Virus record (IMG/VR): IMGVR_UViG_3300046694_000202
Location: 19,430-83,429 of that record
DNA length: 64,000 nt
Reading direction: 5' to 3' (one strand)
Origin: a virus
Part shown: positions 24,004 to 33,485 of the stretch, piece after piece
Layout: each line of letters begins with the position of its first letter
Position numbering within the stretch: the first letter of the stretch is position 1
Notes under the pieces: generated by a model
Told to the model about the DNA's origin: nothing
The model's input: the letters and a program-made list of their open reading frames with translations, nothing else
The model's database searches: none
Program-made: the position numbers and the translations under genes

Positions 24004-24461
24004 TCAGCACCAATGTGTATGGCGACCATCTCGCCAGCTTGATGAAGTTCTGCAAGGACTTCGCCACTCAACTCAATGTCGTCGACGAAGATCCGTTCGA
24101 GCCGGTGCTTCTCGATGCGTACGACGACTATGAGCAGCTGCCGAAGGGGTCGTTGATTGGAGTCGCGGGCTACGCGATCGACATCGACGAGCACATCGTG
24201 TCGGTGAAGGTGATGATCGGGATCGGCACGGAGAATGACACCAACACGTTCCGCTTGACTGCGGCGATGAACAAGCTCGTTCAGCGGCTCTTGCCGACGA
24301 AACGTCTTGATGTGGTGGATTGCGAGACGGGGGCGCTGCTGGGGGTGATGACTATCGAGAACGGCGTTCGAGTGATGCCGGCGAGTAATGCTGGAGGAAG
24401 GACCATGAAGTATGTCGCTTTCATGGCCCAATCCGGTGTCACTGTGGATCTTGGTTCTTAA
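24000..24461 (+). CDS. Putative tail terminator protein, 153 aa
   Basis: Start at 24000 (MISTNVYGDHLASLMKFCKD) by ATGA overlap. A helix followed by beta strands (SVKVMIGIGTEND, RTMKYVAFMAQ) fits tail-terminator or joining proteins, which cap the tail tube; the next rightward gene is the tail tube. Its 3' end overlaps the antisense Arc-type gene by 23 bases. Confidence 0.6.
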   Translation: MISTNVYGDHLASLMKFCKDFATQLNVVDEDPFEPVLLDAYDDYEQLPKGSLIGVAGYAIDIDEHIVSVKVMIGIGTENDTNTFRLTAAMNKLVQRLLPTKRLDVVDCETGALLGVMTIENGVRVMPASNAGGRTMKYVAFMAQSGVTVDLGS

Positions 24462-24633
24462 GGCTCTCGATCAACCGCAGATCGCTCGCCGTTCCGGCGT
24501 CGATGCCTGCTTCAATCAGCAAGATCAGCTCGGCGTTCTTTGTGCGCCGGTTGATCTTCGCCCGATTCACTACTTGCTCGTGGACCTCGCGCGGCAAGCG
24601 GAGGGTGGATGCGATGAGATCTTCTAATTCCAT
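24439..24633 (-). CDS. Arc-type ribbon-helix-helix repressor, antisense in the structural operon
   Basis: 64 residues. ASTLRLPREVHEQVVNRAKI gives the beta strand and first helix, and NRRTKNAELILLIEAGI the second: an Arc/MetJ ribbon-helix-helix fold that binds operators as dimers. It is the only leftward gene in the 36 kb structural region and lies between tail terminator and tail tube. Its likely operator is CCTTTGAttcTCAAAGG (24663-24679), between its start and the tail-tube promoter. It probably represses itself and the tail genes, but the target is inferred. Confidence 0.8.
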   Translation of the reverse strand: MELEDLIASTLRLPREVHEQVVNRAKINRRTKNAELILLIEAGIDAGTASDLRLIESLKNQDPQ

Positions 24634-24662
24634 TTGTTGGTTCTCCTATCAACCAATAAAAA

Positions 24663-24679
24663 CCTTTGATTCTCAAAGG
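24663..24679. promoter_or_regulatory. Palindromic operator candidate
   Basis: CCTTTGA-ttc-TCAAAGG, perfect 7-bp arms, overlapping the -35 of the rightward promoter at 24666 and 30 bases upstream of the leftward Arc-type gene. Confidence 0.55.
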
Positions 24680-24694
24680 TAGCACAGCTACGAT
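24666..24694 (+). promoter_or_regulatory. Promoter for tail genes
   Basis: TTGATT - 17 bases - TACGAT, upstream of the tail-tube start at 24730. Confidence 0.55.
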
Positions 24695-24729
24695 CCCGAC
24701 TACCAGATTTTTCAACCGGAGAACCCACG

Positions 24730-25521
24730 ATGGCTGGCGAAGCAAAGTCAAATAAGTTCATGCTGGGCACAGCCACCGTGATGGTGGGCGCCCAGTCTGA
24801 CCTGTTCAACCTGAACCCCACCGACCACTCGATCGGTCTCGTGAAGAACTTCACGATCAGCGGCCAACCGTCGTACACCGAACTCACGCAAGGCGTGAAG
24901 AACTCGGTCGTGTACTCAGTCATGACGGGCAACCCCGTGACCGCGACGATGGAAGTCTACGAGCACACGGCGAAGAACTTGGCCTACGGCCTCGGTCTCG
25001 ACGGCTCGGCGATGGCTCCGACCACGGTCGCCACCACGACCAACGCTGACGTGGCCGCGAACGTCGCCGGCACGAAGCTCATCCCGTGCGCGGCCGTCAC
25101 CGGCTTCCTGGTCGGCGACTGGATTCAGGCTCTGCCGGTCGGCCCGACCGACAAGGTGCTGGTCGCGAAGATCAAGTCGATCGACGCAACCGCCAAGACG
25201 ATCACGGTCCAAGACGACCACGGCTTCTCGTATGCCCTCGCCAGCGGCTCGCTGGTCAAGAAGGTGAACGTGGTTGGTATCGGTTCGAAGTCGGATCAGC
25301 CGTTCCTCTCGGCCAAGATCGTCGGCAACCTCGCGGACGGTACGCCGGTCGCGCTGTTGATCCCGAAGATCCGCGTCACGGGCGGCTTCACGCTGGCGTT
25401 CAAGTCGGACTCGTTCGGCAACCTGCCCTACAAGTTCCAGCCGTACGACCTGACCCAAGCGGATCCGTTCTACGACACCTTCCTGCCGTACGGTCAGGCG
25501 ATGTTGGCATCGGCCAACTAA
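24730..25521 (+). CDS. Major tail tube protein
   Basis: 263 residues, MAGEAKSNKFMLGTATVMVG. Beta-rich and Gly/Thr-rich with NPVTATMEVYEHTAKN, in the right place (before the chaperones and tape measure) and followed by its own terminator, as for an abundant product. An inserted segment around 95-185 may form an Ig-like or beta domain on the tube surface. It polymerises around the tape measure into the tail tube. Confidence 0.8.
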   Translation: MAGEAKSNKFMLGTATVMVGAQSDLFNLNPTDHSIGLVKNFTISGQPSYTELTQGVKNSVVYSVMTGNPVTATMEVYEHTAKNLAYGLGLDGSAMAPTTVATTTNADVAANVAGTKLIPCAAVTGFLVGDWIQALPVGPTDKVLVAKIKSIDATAKTITVQDDHGFSYALASGSLVKKVNVVGIGSKSDQPFLSAKIVGNLADGTPVALLIPKIRVTGGFTLAFKSDSFGNLPYKFQPYDLTQADPFYDTFLPYGQAMLASAN

Positions 25522-25557
25522 GGTTCTTAGCGGTACGAAAAAGATCCTTGATGCACC

Positions 25558-25589
25558 AAGCCTCCAGACTCATAATCTGGAGGCTTTTT
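25558..25589 (+). terminator. Intrinsic terminator after tail tube gene
   Basis: AAGCCTCCAGA-ctcataa-TCTGGAGGCTT followed by TTT; 11-bp stem. Confidence 0.9.
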
Positions 25590-25605
25590 CATTCCTGGAT
25601 CCACC

Positions 25606-26028
25606 ATGACCACCACCCAAAAATCCGCGCCGGCGCCCCGCCTCAAAGTCACCGTCAATGACGTGCAGCGCGAGCTGTTCATGTCGTTCGGCTTGCTCAA
25701 CGAGCTTTGCCGCGGCGTCGGCAGCGTCCAGTCGGCGATTCAAATCCCGACCGATTCCGAGCTGCGCGACTACACGCTGCTGGCTACCCTGTCCGAGCGC
25801 AACGAGAACGGTGAAGTCGACACGCCGATCAACCTGCGTCTGATCGACATGTCGCTCGAAGATGCCGAGAACCTGCTGTCGTGGGCCTCCGATCACTGCG
25901 TCGATTTTTTTCTGCGGACGATGGAGAGAGTCGTCAAGACGCAGGAGAAGAACCTGGATCGGTTCGCAAGCCTGAAAGCAAAAAGCCCGGAAAGCTCACA
26001 GCCTTCGTCGACTGGTTCCGCGACCTGA
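25606..26028 (+). CDS. Tail assembly chaperone, short form (gpG-like)
   Basis: 140 residues, MTTTQKSAPAPRLKVTVNDV. It lies between tail tube and tape measure, the fixed place of lambda G. Zero-frame translation passes through T TTT TTT (25905-25911) and ends at 26028. The frameshifted form continues in the -1 frame to 26315. Chaperones of this kind coat the tape measure before the tube polymerises and are not in the virion. Confidence 0.8.
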   Translation: MTTTQKSAPAPRLKVTVNDVQRELFMSFGLLNELCRGVGSVQSAIQIPTDSELRDYTLLATLSERNENGEVDTPINLRLIDMSLEDAENLLSWASDHCVDFFLRTMERVVKTQEKNLDRFASLKAKSPESSQPSSTGSAT

Positions 26029-26315
26029 GCTTCACAGACGGGGTGTGCTGGGCATTCGACGTGGTGCCCTCCGAGCTGCCCCGAATTCTCTGGAAGTACA
26101 CCCGAGAGGACATTAAAATTCGCACACGCTTGAAGCTTGGCGAGGGTCAAGCTCATCATGTGCAGCAATTCCAGACGATCGCCACCCTTCTCTCCGGATT
26201 CTTAGGTGGGGAAACTTCAGAATCAAGTGGCTCAGATAGTGAGTCGTCCTCTGAAAAGCCTAAGAACTTCGAGGATGCGCAACGTCAACTAGCAGCAGTC
26301 TTCGGGAAATCGTAG
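25606..26315 (+). CDS. Tail assembly chaperone, -1 frameshift product (gpGT-like)
   Basis: Residues 1-102 are shared with the short form. A -1 slip on T TTT TTT at 25905-25911 (codons TTT TTT, Phe-Phe) leads into the overlapping frame, adding 134 residues (SADDGESRQDAG ... QLAAVFGKS) for 236 in total. The -1 frame (from 25881) has no good start of its own, which supports frameshifting. The T domain is expected to recruit tail tube subunits to the tape measure. Confidence 0.85.
25905..25911 (+). promoter_or_regulatory. -1 ribosomal frameshift site T TTT TTT
   Basis: Canonical X XXY YYZ heptamer in the zero frame of the chaperone gene, in the region where the two frames overlap. This explains the G/GT pair. 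Confidence 0.85.
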
Positions 26316-26317
26316 GA

Positions 26318-29300
26318 ATGGCAGATAACCAGCAGATCAAAGATGTCGAAGTAGGCATCGGCCCCGCCGAATCTTCCTTCAGGAAGTTCGAACAGTTCTC
26401 CGACATGCTGAAGGGCGTGCATCGCGCACTCCTCGAAGTGAAGGAGGTCGCCGCGGGCATTCAGGTCGGGGAGAAGAAGGACCAGCAGTCCTTCATCCAA
26501 GAGCTGAAGGGTCTGCAAAGTGAGATGCGGGTTCTGCTCAACTCCGTTCGCTCGGGGGCCCCGAACATCCAGGCGAACGCTGCCGTCCTCTCGGGCGCGG
26601 AACAGACGCGCAAGTTCGCCGACAAGAACATGGAGCTGCTGTCGAACCAGCAGCTCATCGCGTATTTGGAGCGCCGTGTCCTGCTCGAAAAGCAGCTGGG
26701 TGTCGCGAGCGAGGCGAACCGCCAGTACGCAGCCGGCCAGATCAGCATCAACAACGAGATCGAGGCGACGACCAAGCGCGTCGTGCTGCAGGCCGAGCGC
26801 TACAAGCAAGCGCTGATCGAAGGCGACCGCACCGCGGAAGACTCAGCCAAGCGCGAACTGCGCAATGGCCGCGACCGGATCGAACTGCTTCAGAAGGAAC
26901 TTGAGCTGCGCGAGCGCGGCGCGAAGGTGCGCCTCGGCCGCGCGCTCGACCAGCAGAACAATCAGGACGCCACGCTCGCGCGCGCTCAGCTCGATGAGTT
27001 GAACGACGACAAGAGCAGCGTGGCTGCGGCCCGCCGCACGATCGGCTCCGCTCAACGCCAAGCCGAAGCGCTGGCCAAGGCAGAACTCGACCGCACCGGT
27101 AAGCAGATGCGCAGCGCGCAGGTTGAGGATAACCGCCGTGCCATCGCCGAAGGCCTGCAGCTTGAGCGCCAGATGCGTGAGGCTGAAGTCTGGAAGCGCA
27201 TGGACGATGCGAAGAAGGAAGCCGCGCTCGAAAAGATGATGCGCGCGGCGCTCATCGAAGACACGGCGCGCACGAACGCGCAAGCCGCCCAGCTCGAAAG
27301 TCGCACCCGTCAGGCCGAACTCTGGAAGCGGATGGACGACTCGCAGAAGGAAGCCGCGCTCGAAAAGATGATGCGCGCGGCACAGGCCGAGGACGCGCGG
27401 CGCGACCGCAACGAATCAGCCAGGATCGATGCACAGATCCGTGCAGCTGAAGTCTGGAAGCGTCAGGATGACGCGAAGAAGGAGGCTGCGGCCGAGAGGA
27501 TGCTGCGCGCGGCACAGGCCGAGGACAAGCGCCGCGAAGAAACCGAGGCGGATCAGCTCGAACGGCGCACCCGTCAGGCCGAACTCTGGAAGCGCATGGA
27601 CGATGCGCAGAAGGAAGCCGCGCTCGAAAAGATGATGCGGCAGGCGAGCGCTGAGGACAAGCGCCGCACGCTGGCCGAAGCCGACAAGCTCGAAACGCAG
27701 ACCCGTGCAGCCGAAGTCTGGAAGCGGATGGATGACGCGAAGAAAGAGATCGCGCTCGAAAAGATGATGCGCGCAGCAGCGGCCGAGGACGCGCGGCGGG
27801 ACCGAAAGGAAGCTGCGCAGCTCGATGCGCAGATCCGCCAAGCCGAAGTGTGGAAGCTCCTCGACGACCGGAAGAAAGAGCAGGCGCTCGAAAAGGCGAT
27901 GCGTCAGGCCTACGCCGAAGACCTCCGCCGTGATCAAGCCAAGCAGAGCCAGACGCCCGCCTCGCAAGAAGCTCGGGACGCGGCGACGCGCGAGCGCCGC
28001 TACAACCAGACCTTCGGAGACGGCGGCGCTGCCATCGCTCTGACGCAGACCGCCCTGTTGGCCAACTACACGGTCACGCAAGGCTTCATGCAGGCGTTCA
28101 GGTCCGCGATCCAGTTCACGGTCGAGTACGAAGAAGCGCTGGCCCACCTGAAGACGATCACGCAAGCGACGAACTCCCAGATGATGGAGCTGTCGGGCAC
28201 GATCGAGGGCGTCTCGAACGCGTCGCGCTACAGCGCAGTGGATCTGGCCAAGGCCGCTGCGGCCCTGTCCGAGACCGGCGTCACGGTCAGCCAGATGGGC
28301 GTCGCGCTCAAGGGCGTCGCGGATCTCGCGACCGCCACGGGCGAGAGCTTCGACCAGACGGTTCAGACGGTCACCGGCGCGTTCGGCGCGTGGAACCTGT
28401 CGGCCACCGACACGCTGCAGATCACGAACCAGATCGCGCAGGCGGTCAACTCGTCCCGCCTGACGATGGACAAGCTGCGCATGTCGATCGAAACGGCCGG
28501 CGAGACCGCGAGCGAAGCAGGCGTCTCGTTCAAGGACATGCTGGCCGCGACCGTGGCAATCACCGACAGCGGCACCGCCTCGGGCGCGACGCTCGGCGGC
28601 GGTCTGCGCCAGCTCCTCATCGATCTGGAAAAGCCCAGCAAGTCGATGAAGGCGATCCTCGACCAGCTCGGTCTCACGCAGGAAGACATCAGCGTCAAGA
28701 CGCACGGCTTGGCCGGCGCTCTGCAGAACCTGAAGGACGCGGGCTTCACGTCGGCCGACGCGATGCAGGCGTTCGAAGCACGTAGCGCCTCCGCGTTCAC
28801 GTCGCTCTCGACCAACCTGCCACGCATGGCCGAGTTCCAGCTGTCGCTGAACAACACCGACGCGGCCGCGCGCGCCAACGCCGACCAGATGAACACGCTC
28901 GGCGCGCAGTTCGATCGCTTCAAGAACCAGACGAGCATCCTGGTGGGCGAAGCGTTCAAGCCGCTGCTCGACGGTTTCAAGAACCTGTTGATGGTGGTCT
29001 CGGACTTCGAGTCCGCGATGCGCGAAAGCACGCTGCTGGTTGAAGGTCTGGGCCTCGCCTTCGGTACGGGCGCGCTGGCGGTAGCACTGCGCTACATCGG
29101 CGGGCTGCTGGGGGGTCTGGCAGGCCTCGCGGTCGGTGGCTTCGAAGCAGCAGCTGGGGTCGCGGCGATCGGCGCGGCGATCGGCCCGGTCGTTGCCCTC
29201 GTCGCGGGTCTCGGCGCGGGCCTCTACTTCCTCATGCAGAAGGCGAACGAATCGACGGACACGTTCGAGACGCAGCGCACCGCCGTCAACGGTGCGAAGG

Positions 29301-32300
29301 ACGCGATGAAGGAATCGAAGCAGGCCTACGATAGTGTCGGCCAGCAGATCGAAACGCTGCGCAACAAGACGCAAGCGCTGAACAACGATCACGGCCTGCT
29401 GAAGCAAGCGACCGACGACGCTGGCCAGCAGTTCGAGAAGTACGGCGTCCAGCTCGACAAGAACGGGATCGAGAAGACCGAAGACCTGATCCAGAAGCTC
29501 GAAGATCTGCGCGGCCAGCTCGCCAAGCGCTACGAGATGAACACCGATGTGCTCGGCGCGCAGCTCGGCTACATGGTCCAGAAGGCGCAGGAGGCCGCAG
29601 GCGAGCGCGCGCGCGAGCTGCAGGGCCGCATCGCTGGCCCGAACGGTCTGATCCGGAAGGCACTCGATAACGACCTCCCGACTGTCGATGGCGGTGAGGG
29701 CTTCCTCTCGCGCACTGAGCGCGACCAGTCCAGCTTCGGTCTGCTCACCGGCCGCAAGCAGTCGCAGGGTGGCATCCCGCTCAGCACCGGCCTGAACGCT
29801 CAAACCATCCCCGGCGTCGTCCAGTACCTGAAGGATCTGGGCGTGAACGTCACGGAGAAGGTTGTGGCGGGCTTCGTCGACGCGGCTGGTGTCAACGGAC
29901 AGCCTCACGACCTCGTGGCCCAAGGCGCGGCAGCTACGGCCCTCAACGAAGCACTGGGGAACGTGACGCGCGCGCGGCGCGCGCCGGGGATGAGCGAAGA
30001 CGACAAGCTCATCACGAAGGCGCAGGAGCAAGCGCTCTCGAACCTGCTCGCGGAAATGACGAAGGTCACGCAGGGCGTCCAGACCGCAGAGAGCTACCAG
30101 CGGGATCTGAAGCGCGAGCAGGAATCGTCGGCGAACCAGAAGTTCGCGAACAGCGACCCGCGCGCGAAGGCGATCAGCGACGCCGTCACGGCGGCACGTC
30201 AAGACACGCTGAACACGCTCGGCCTTGCCACCGGCCCGGTCGAGCGCGTCTGGTCGGCGCTCAAGATGCAGGAGAGCGGCAACCGCCAGCTGGACGCGAA
30301 CGGTAACCCGATCCGCTCGATGCCGGGGAACCCTGACAGCCCGGTCGGCATCGCACAGATCAAGCCGAGCACGGCGCGCGATGTCGCGCAGCGCAACGGT
30401 ATCCCGTTCGACCAGCACGCGCTCGAATACGATTCGGCCTACAACGAGCGTCTGGGCAAGCTTTACCTGAAGCAGAACATCGACGCCTACGGCGGCGACG
30501 TGAACATGGGCCTCGCCTCATACAACTGGGGACCGGGAGCCTTTGCGAACTTCGTCTCGCAGAAGACGAAGGACGGCCGCTCGTACGACTATCGAGACCC
30601 GACTGGTGTCACCAAAGACGAGTTCATCCAGCTCCTGACGCAAGCGCACCCCGAGACCGGTAAGTATGTCTCGCAAGTGGGGCGCGGCCTTGGCGCGCTC
30701 GGCCGGCTCAACACGCTCGAAGGCAACTCGGCTCTCACGCAGCAGAGCGCGTCGAACGCCACCCTGCTCCGTCAGCTCGAAGGCGAGCTGGCCGAGACGA
30801 CCGAAGGGCCGAAGAAGGAATTCCTGAAGGGGCAAATCGACGATCTGCAGAAGTCGCAGAACGAGGTTCGCTCGAAGCTGGAATCCGCTCGTGCAGAAGC
30901 TGCCTCGGATCTGAAGAAGACCGACGAGGCCTCGGCAAAGGCTCTCAAGGCGCGGCTCGGCGAAGTCAACCGGCAGATCGAAGGCACGCTGGACCCGAAG
31001 AAGGCAGGCGCACTCGGCGACGACGCGGTTGGCCTCATCCGCGAAACGTATCAAGGTCACATCGACACGATCGAGCGATCGAGCGCGAAGATGGGCAAGA
31101 CCGGGGAATTCTCGGACGCGGTGAAGCAGCAGCTCGAATCGCTTCACGAGGAGATGGACGCCGCGATCCGGACACAGATCGACAAGAACAAGCAGAAGGT
31201 CGACCAGCTCAAGGAGCGGATCGAGCAACTGAAGTTCAAGTCGGATCTGCGTGCGAGCGACCGCGCGTTCAGCTCCTTCATGCAGAGCATGAAGGACTTC
31301 GAGGATGCTCGTGCCAACCGCATGGGCATCGAGCTGAAGGAGAACGCCCGCCCGGTGTCGATGGACAACGCGCGCGCGGCGCTCATGGGCGACCCGCGCT
31401 ACGCCGCGCGCTTCAGCGGTGTCCAACGCCAGAGCCTCAGCATGAGGACGGCGGTGGATCAGGACAACACTGACGCGAAGGACATGGTCACCTACGCGGC
31501 GAACCTGCGTCAGCTCCAAGAAGAGAAGGCCCGGTATGCCGCCGCGCTCGCCCAGACAGCGGCGCTCGGCGTCGAGGGGGATGGCACGAAGGGGTCCGCA
31601 ACCGGCCTGTACGCGAAGCGCGACGAGCTGGAGCTGGACCCCGAGAAGCAGAACGAACTCAAGCGCGTCGAGCAGACGATCGCCGACCTCGCGAAGAAGC
31701 GCGAAGCGTCGCAGGCCGCGCTCAACGACCTGAAGCTCAAGGAGAACACGCTCACCGAGAAGCAATCCGCGCTGCAAGCGAAGCTGGCCGCGAAGGACGG
31801 GACGAAGGCCTATACGCTGATGGAAGGCATCAACGAGGCGAACCAGAACTTCCTGCTGACGCACGATGAGATGGCCCTGGCGATCGACGGCTACAACAGC
31901 CTGCTCGGCACGGCCACGACTGGCTTCGCCACGTTCTTCGACAACATCGTCACCGGCTCGATGTCAGCGGGTGAGGCGATCAAGTCCTTCGCCAGCTCGT
32001 TCATCAAGGCGATGCTCCAGATCCTCGAACAGCAGGCCGCGCTGGCTATCGTGAAGACGATCATCGGGGCCTTCGGCGGGGCGATGGCTGGAGGCGCCTC
32101 GGGCACGACGACCGGGAACAACACCTTCAACTTCGACTCCGGGATCGCCCCTGCCGTGGGCACCGAAGGCGTCGGCAACAACACCTTCTCGTTCTCGATT
32201 CCCGACGTGTCGAAGATCCAAGGCGGTAAGGTTGGTGGCGCTATGGTGCGCTTCGCACGCGGTGGCACCGTGCAGGGTTCGATGGTCACGCGGGACTCGG

Positions 32301-32596
32301 TCCACGCACTGCTGCAACCGGGCGAAGTGGTCATGAACACGGGCGCGGTCGGCGCGGTCGGCGAAGACTTCCTCAACGGGCTGAACGCACAAGGCAACCG
32401 CGTGATCTCGAAGAGCACGCCGGCCCCGCAGGCGAAGCGTGAAAAGCAACCTGACCACGTGAACGTGTGGGTCGTCGCGCCTGACCAGAAGCCGCAGCTC
32501 GGCCCGCGCGACATCCTGGCCACAATCTCGGACGACGTGATGCGCGGCGGCACGACGAAACAACTCATCAAGCAAGTTGCAATGGGGCAAATGTAA
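26318..32596 (+). CDS. Tail tape measure protein with lytic transglycosylase domain
   Basis: 2092 residues. In order: helical N-terminus; six 44-residue coiled-coil repeats (about 290-553, unit E(V/L)WKRMDDAKKEAALEKMMR...); the tape-measure homology region (about 590-900); hydrophobic Gly/Ala segments (about 920-970); more coiled coil; an SLT transglycosylase domain (about 1307-1420) with the likely catalytic Glu in KMQESGNRQ and the motif GIAQIKPSTARDV; and a Gly-rich C-terminal part. It sets tail length and probably opens peptidoglycan at injection. At about 1.5 angstrom per residue it predicts a tail near 310 nm, unless the C-terminus is trimmed. Confidence 0.95.
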   Translation: MADNQQIKDVEVGIGPAESSFRKFEQFSDMLKGVHRALLEVKEVAAGIQVGEKKDQQSFIQELKGLQSEMRVLLNSVRSGAPNIQANAAVLSGAEQTRKFADKNMELLSNQQLIAYLERRVLLEKQLGVASEANRQYAAGQISINNEIEATTKRVVLQAERYKQALIEGDRTAEDSAKRELRNGRDRIELLQKELELRERGAKVRLGRALDQQNNQDATLARAQLDELNDDKSSVAAARRTIGSAQRQAEALAKAELDRTGKQMRSAQVEDNRRAIAEGLQLERQMREAEVWKRMDDAKKEAALEKMMRAALIEDTARTNAQAAQLESRTRQAELWKRMDDSQKEAALEKMMRAAQAEDARRDRNESARIDAQIRAAEVWKRQDDAKKEAAAERMLRAAQAEDKRREETEADQLERRTRQAELWKRMDDAQKEAALEKMMRQASAEDKRRTLAEADKLETQTRAAEVWKRMDDAKKEIALEKMMRAAAAEDARRDRKEAAQLDAQIRQAEVWKLLDDRKKEQALEKAMRQAYAEDLRRDQAKQSQTPASQEARDAATRERRYNQTFGDGGAAIALTQTALLANYTVTQGFMQAFRSAIQFTVEYEEALAHLKTITQATNSQMMELSGTIEGVSNASRYSAVDLAKAAAALSETGVTVSQMGVALKGVADLATATGESFDQTVQTVTGAFGAWNLSATDTLQITNQIAQAVNSSRLTMDKLRMSIETAGETASEAGVSFKDMLAATVAITDSGTASGATLGGGLRQLLIDLEKPSKSMKAILDQLGLTQEDISVKTHGLAGALQNLKDAGFTSADAMQAFEARSASAFTSLSTNLPRMAEFQLSLNNTDAAARANADQMNTLGAQFDRFKNQTSILVGEAFKPLLDGFKNLLMVVSDFESAMRESTLLVEGLGLAFGTGALAVALRYIGGLLGGLAGLAVGGFEAAAGVAAIGAAIGPVVALVAGLGAGLYFLMQKANESTDTFETQRTAVNGAKDAMKESKQAYDSVGQQIETLRNKTQALNNDHGLLKQATDDAGQQFEKYGVQLDKNGIEKTEDLIQKLEDLRGQLAKRYEMNTDVLGAQLGYMVQKAQEAAGERARELQGRIAGPNGLIRKALDNDLPTVDGGEGFLSRTERDQSSFGLLTGRKQSQGGIPLSTGLNAQTIPGVVQYLKDLGVNVTEKVVAGFVDAAGVNGQPHDLVAQGAAATALNEALGNVTRARRAPGMSEDDKLITKAQEQALSNLLAEMTKVTQGVQTAESYQRDLKREQESSANQKFANSDPRAKAISDAVTAARQDTLNTLGLATGPVERVWSALKMQESGNRQLDANGNPIRSMPGNPDSPVGIAQIKPSTARDVAQRNGIPFDQHALEYDSAYNERLGKLYLKQNIDAYGGDVNMGLASYNWGPGAFANFVSQKTKDGRSYDYRDPTGVTKDEFIQLLTQAHPETGKYVSQVGRGLGALGRLNTLEGNSALTQQSASNATLLRQLEGELAETTEGPKKEFLKGQIDDLQKSQNEVRSKLESARAEAASDLKKTDEASAKALKARLGEVNRQIEGTLDPKKAGALGDDAVGLIRETYQGHIDTIERSSAKMGKTGEFSDAVKQQLESLHEEMDAAIRTQIDKNKQKVDQLKERIEQLKFKSDLRASDRAFSSFMQSMKDFEDARANRMGIELKENARPVSMDNARAALMGDPRYAARFSGVQRQSLSMRTAVDQDNTDAKDMVTYAANLRQLQEEKARYAAALAQTAALGVEGDGTKGSATGLYAKRDELELDPEKQNELKRVEQTIADLAKKREASQAALNDLKLKENTLTEKQSALQAKLAAKDGTKAYTLMEGINEANQNFLLTHDEMALAIDGYNSLLGTATTGFATFFDNIVTGSMSAGEAIKSFASSFIKAMLQILEQQAALAIVKTIIGAFGGAMAGGASGTTTGNNTFNFDSGIAPAVGTEGVGNNTFSFSIPDVSKIQGGKVGGAMVRFARGGTVQGSMVTRDSVHALLQPGEVVMNTGAVGAVGEDFLNGLNAQGNRVISKSTPAPQAKREKQPDHVNVWVVAPDQKPQLGPRDILATISDDVMRGGTTKQLIKQVAMGQM

Positions 32597-32991
32597 TGGC
32601 CGTCTCACCGACATTCGATTTCTCAAACCACATGGTCGAGGAGAAGTACCCGGATCCGGGTACGACTCTCCAGCTCGGCAACTCGTACCGGTTCGCGACG
32701 CCGCCGACCGCGCCGGACCAGCGCATCTTCGTGCTGTCGTTCGAGTCGATGTGGCGTGGCATCACGTCAACCGGCGCGCTCGACGCGACCACGAACTACA
32801 TCAACAACGCGGGCGCCCTGCTGCTCTTCTACGAGAACTACAAGCTTCATAAGACCTTCCAGTACAAGCACCCCTGGCTCGGGGTGATCTTGAACGTGCG
32901 CTTCAGCAAGCCACTCGAACTGCCGAAGGGCATCAAGGGCGGCGACGGATGGACCGAGGGCTTCAGCGTTGAATTCGTGGAGATGCCATGA
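32596..32991 (+). CDS. Minor tail protein, gpM-like
   Basis: 131 residues, MAVSPTFDFSNHMVEEKYPD. The start shares a base with the tape-measure stop. Beta-rich with a PWLGVILNVRFSKPLELP C-terminal part. Order tape measure - M - L - K - I - J is as in lambda-type tails, so this would be the first distal tail protein. Identification is by order and size. Confidence 0.65.
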   Translation: MAVSPTFDFSNHMVEEKYPDPGTTLQLGNSYRFATPPTAPDQRIFVLSFESMWRGITSTGALDATTNYINNAGALLLFYENYKLHKTFQYKHPWLGVILNVRFSKPLELPKGIKGGDGWTEGFSVEFVEMP

Positions 32992-33485
32992 CGATCGATA
33001 CGATTCCGCAGTCCCACAAGGACGACGCGTACCTACTCGACGCCGATGCCAAGGTCGATCTGTTCCGGATCGTCCTCAATCAACAGGGCGGGAACGTCGT
33101 CATCTGCCTCACGGCGAAGAAAGCTGTGGCGTGGCAGGGGATGATGTTCGAGTCGATCCCGGTGAGCTTGGCGCAGGAAGGCACGAATGCAACCGGCGAG
33201 TGGAAGCGGCCGAAGTTCACGCTGGCCAACCCCGATGGTGTCTGGTCGGCGTTCATTGCGCAGGGCAAGCTCGACGGCGCGCAGATCACGCGCTACCGCG
33301 TGCTGCTCTCGCACCTGAATGCGAACGCGGGCATCTATCAGATGAACACGTGGCGCATCTCGAAGCCGCTCCAATTGAACAAGACGCTCGCCGTGTTCGA
33401 GCTGCGCTCCCCGCTCGACGGTCAACAGTTCCTGCTGCCCGGTCGTGCGTTCTATCCGCCAGAGTTTCCTCATGTCTCTCTATGA
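32988..33485 (+). CDS. Minor tail protein L-like
   Basis: 165 residues, MTIDTIPQSHKDDAYLLDAD; ATGA overlap with the preceding gene. TWRISKPLQLNKTLAVFELR and GRAFYPPEFPHVSL are typical of gpL-type distal tail hub proteins. It lacks the cysteine cluster that holds the iron-sulfur cluster of lambda gpL, so it is probably the N-terminal hub domain alone. Confidence 0.7.
   Translation: MTIDTIPQSHKDDAYLLDADAKVDLFRIVLNQQGGNVVICLTAKKAVAWQGMMFESIPVSLAQEGTNATGEWKRPKFTLANPDGVWSAFIAQGKLDGAQITRYRVLLSHLNANAGIYQMNTWRISKPLQLNKTLAVFELRSPLDGQQFLLPGRAFYPPEFPHVSL

Noticed and set aside
25881-26315. Independent gene instead of a frameshift product
   Set aside because: No ribosome site at its first start, and it overlaps the zero frame exactly across a canonical slippery heptamer.
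27416-30418. 1000-residue minus-strand frame across the tape measure gene
   Set aside because: Shadow frame; Arg/Leu-rich, no start context, opposite to a clear tape measure with transglycosylase motifs.
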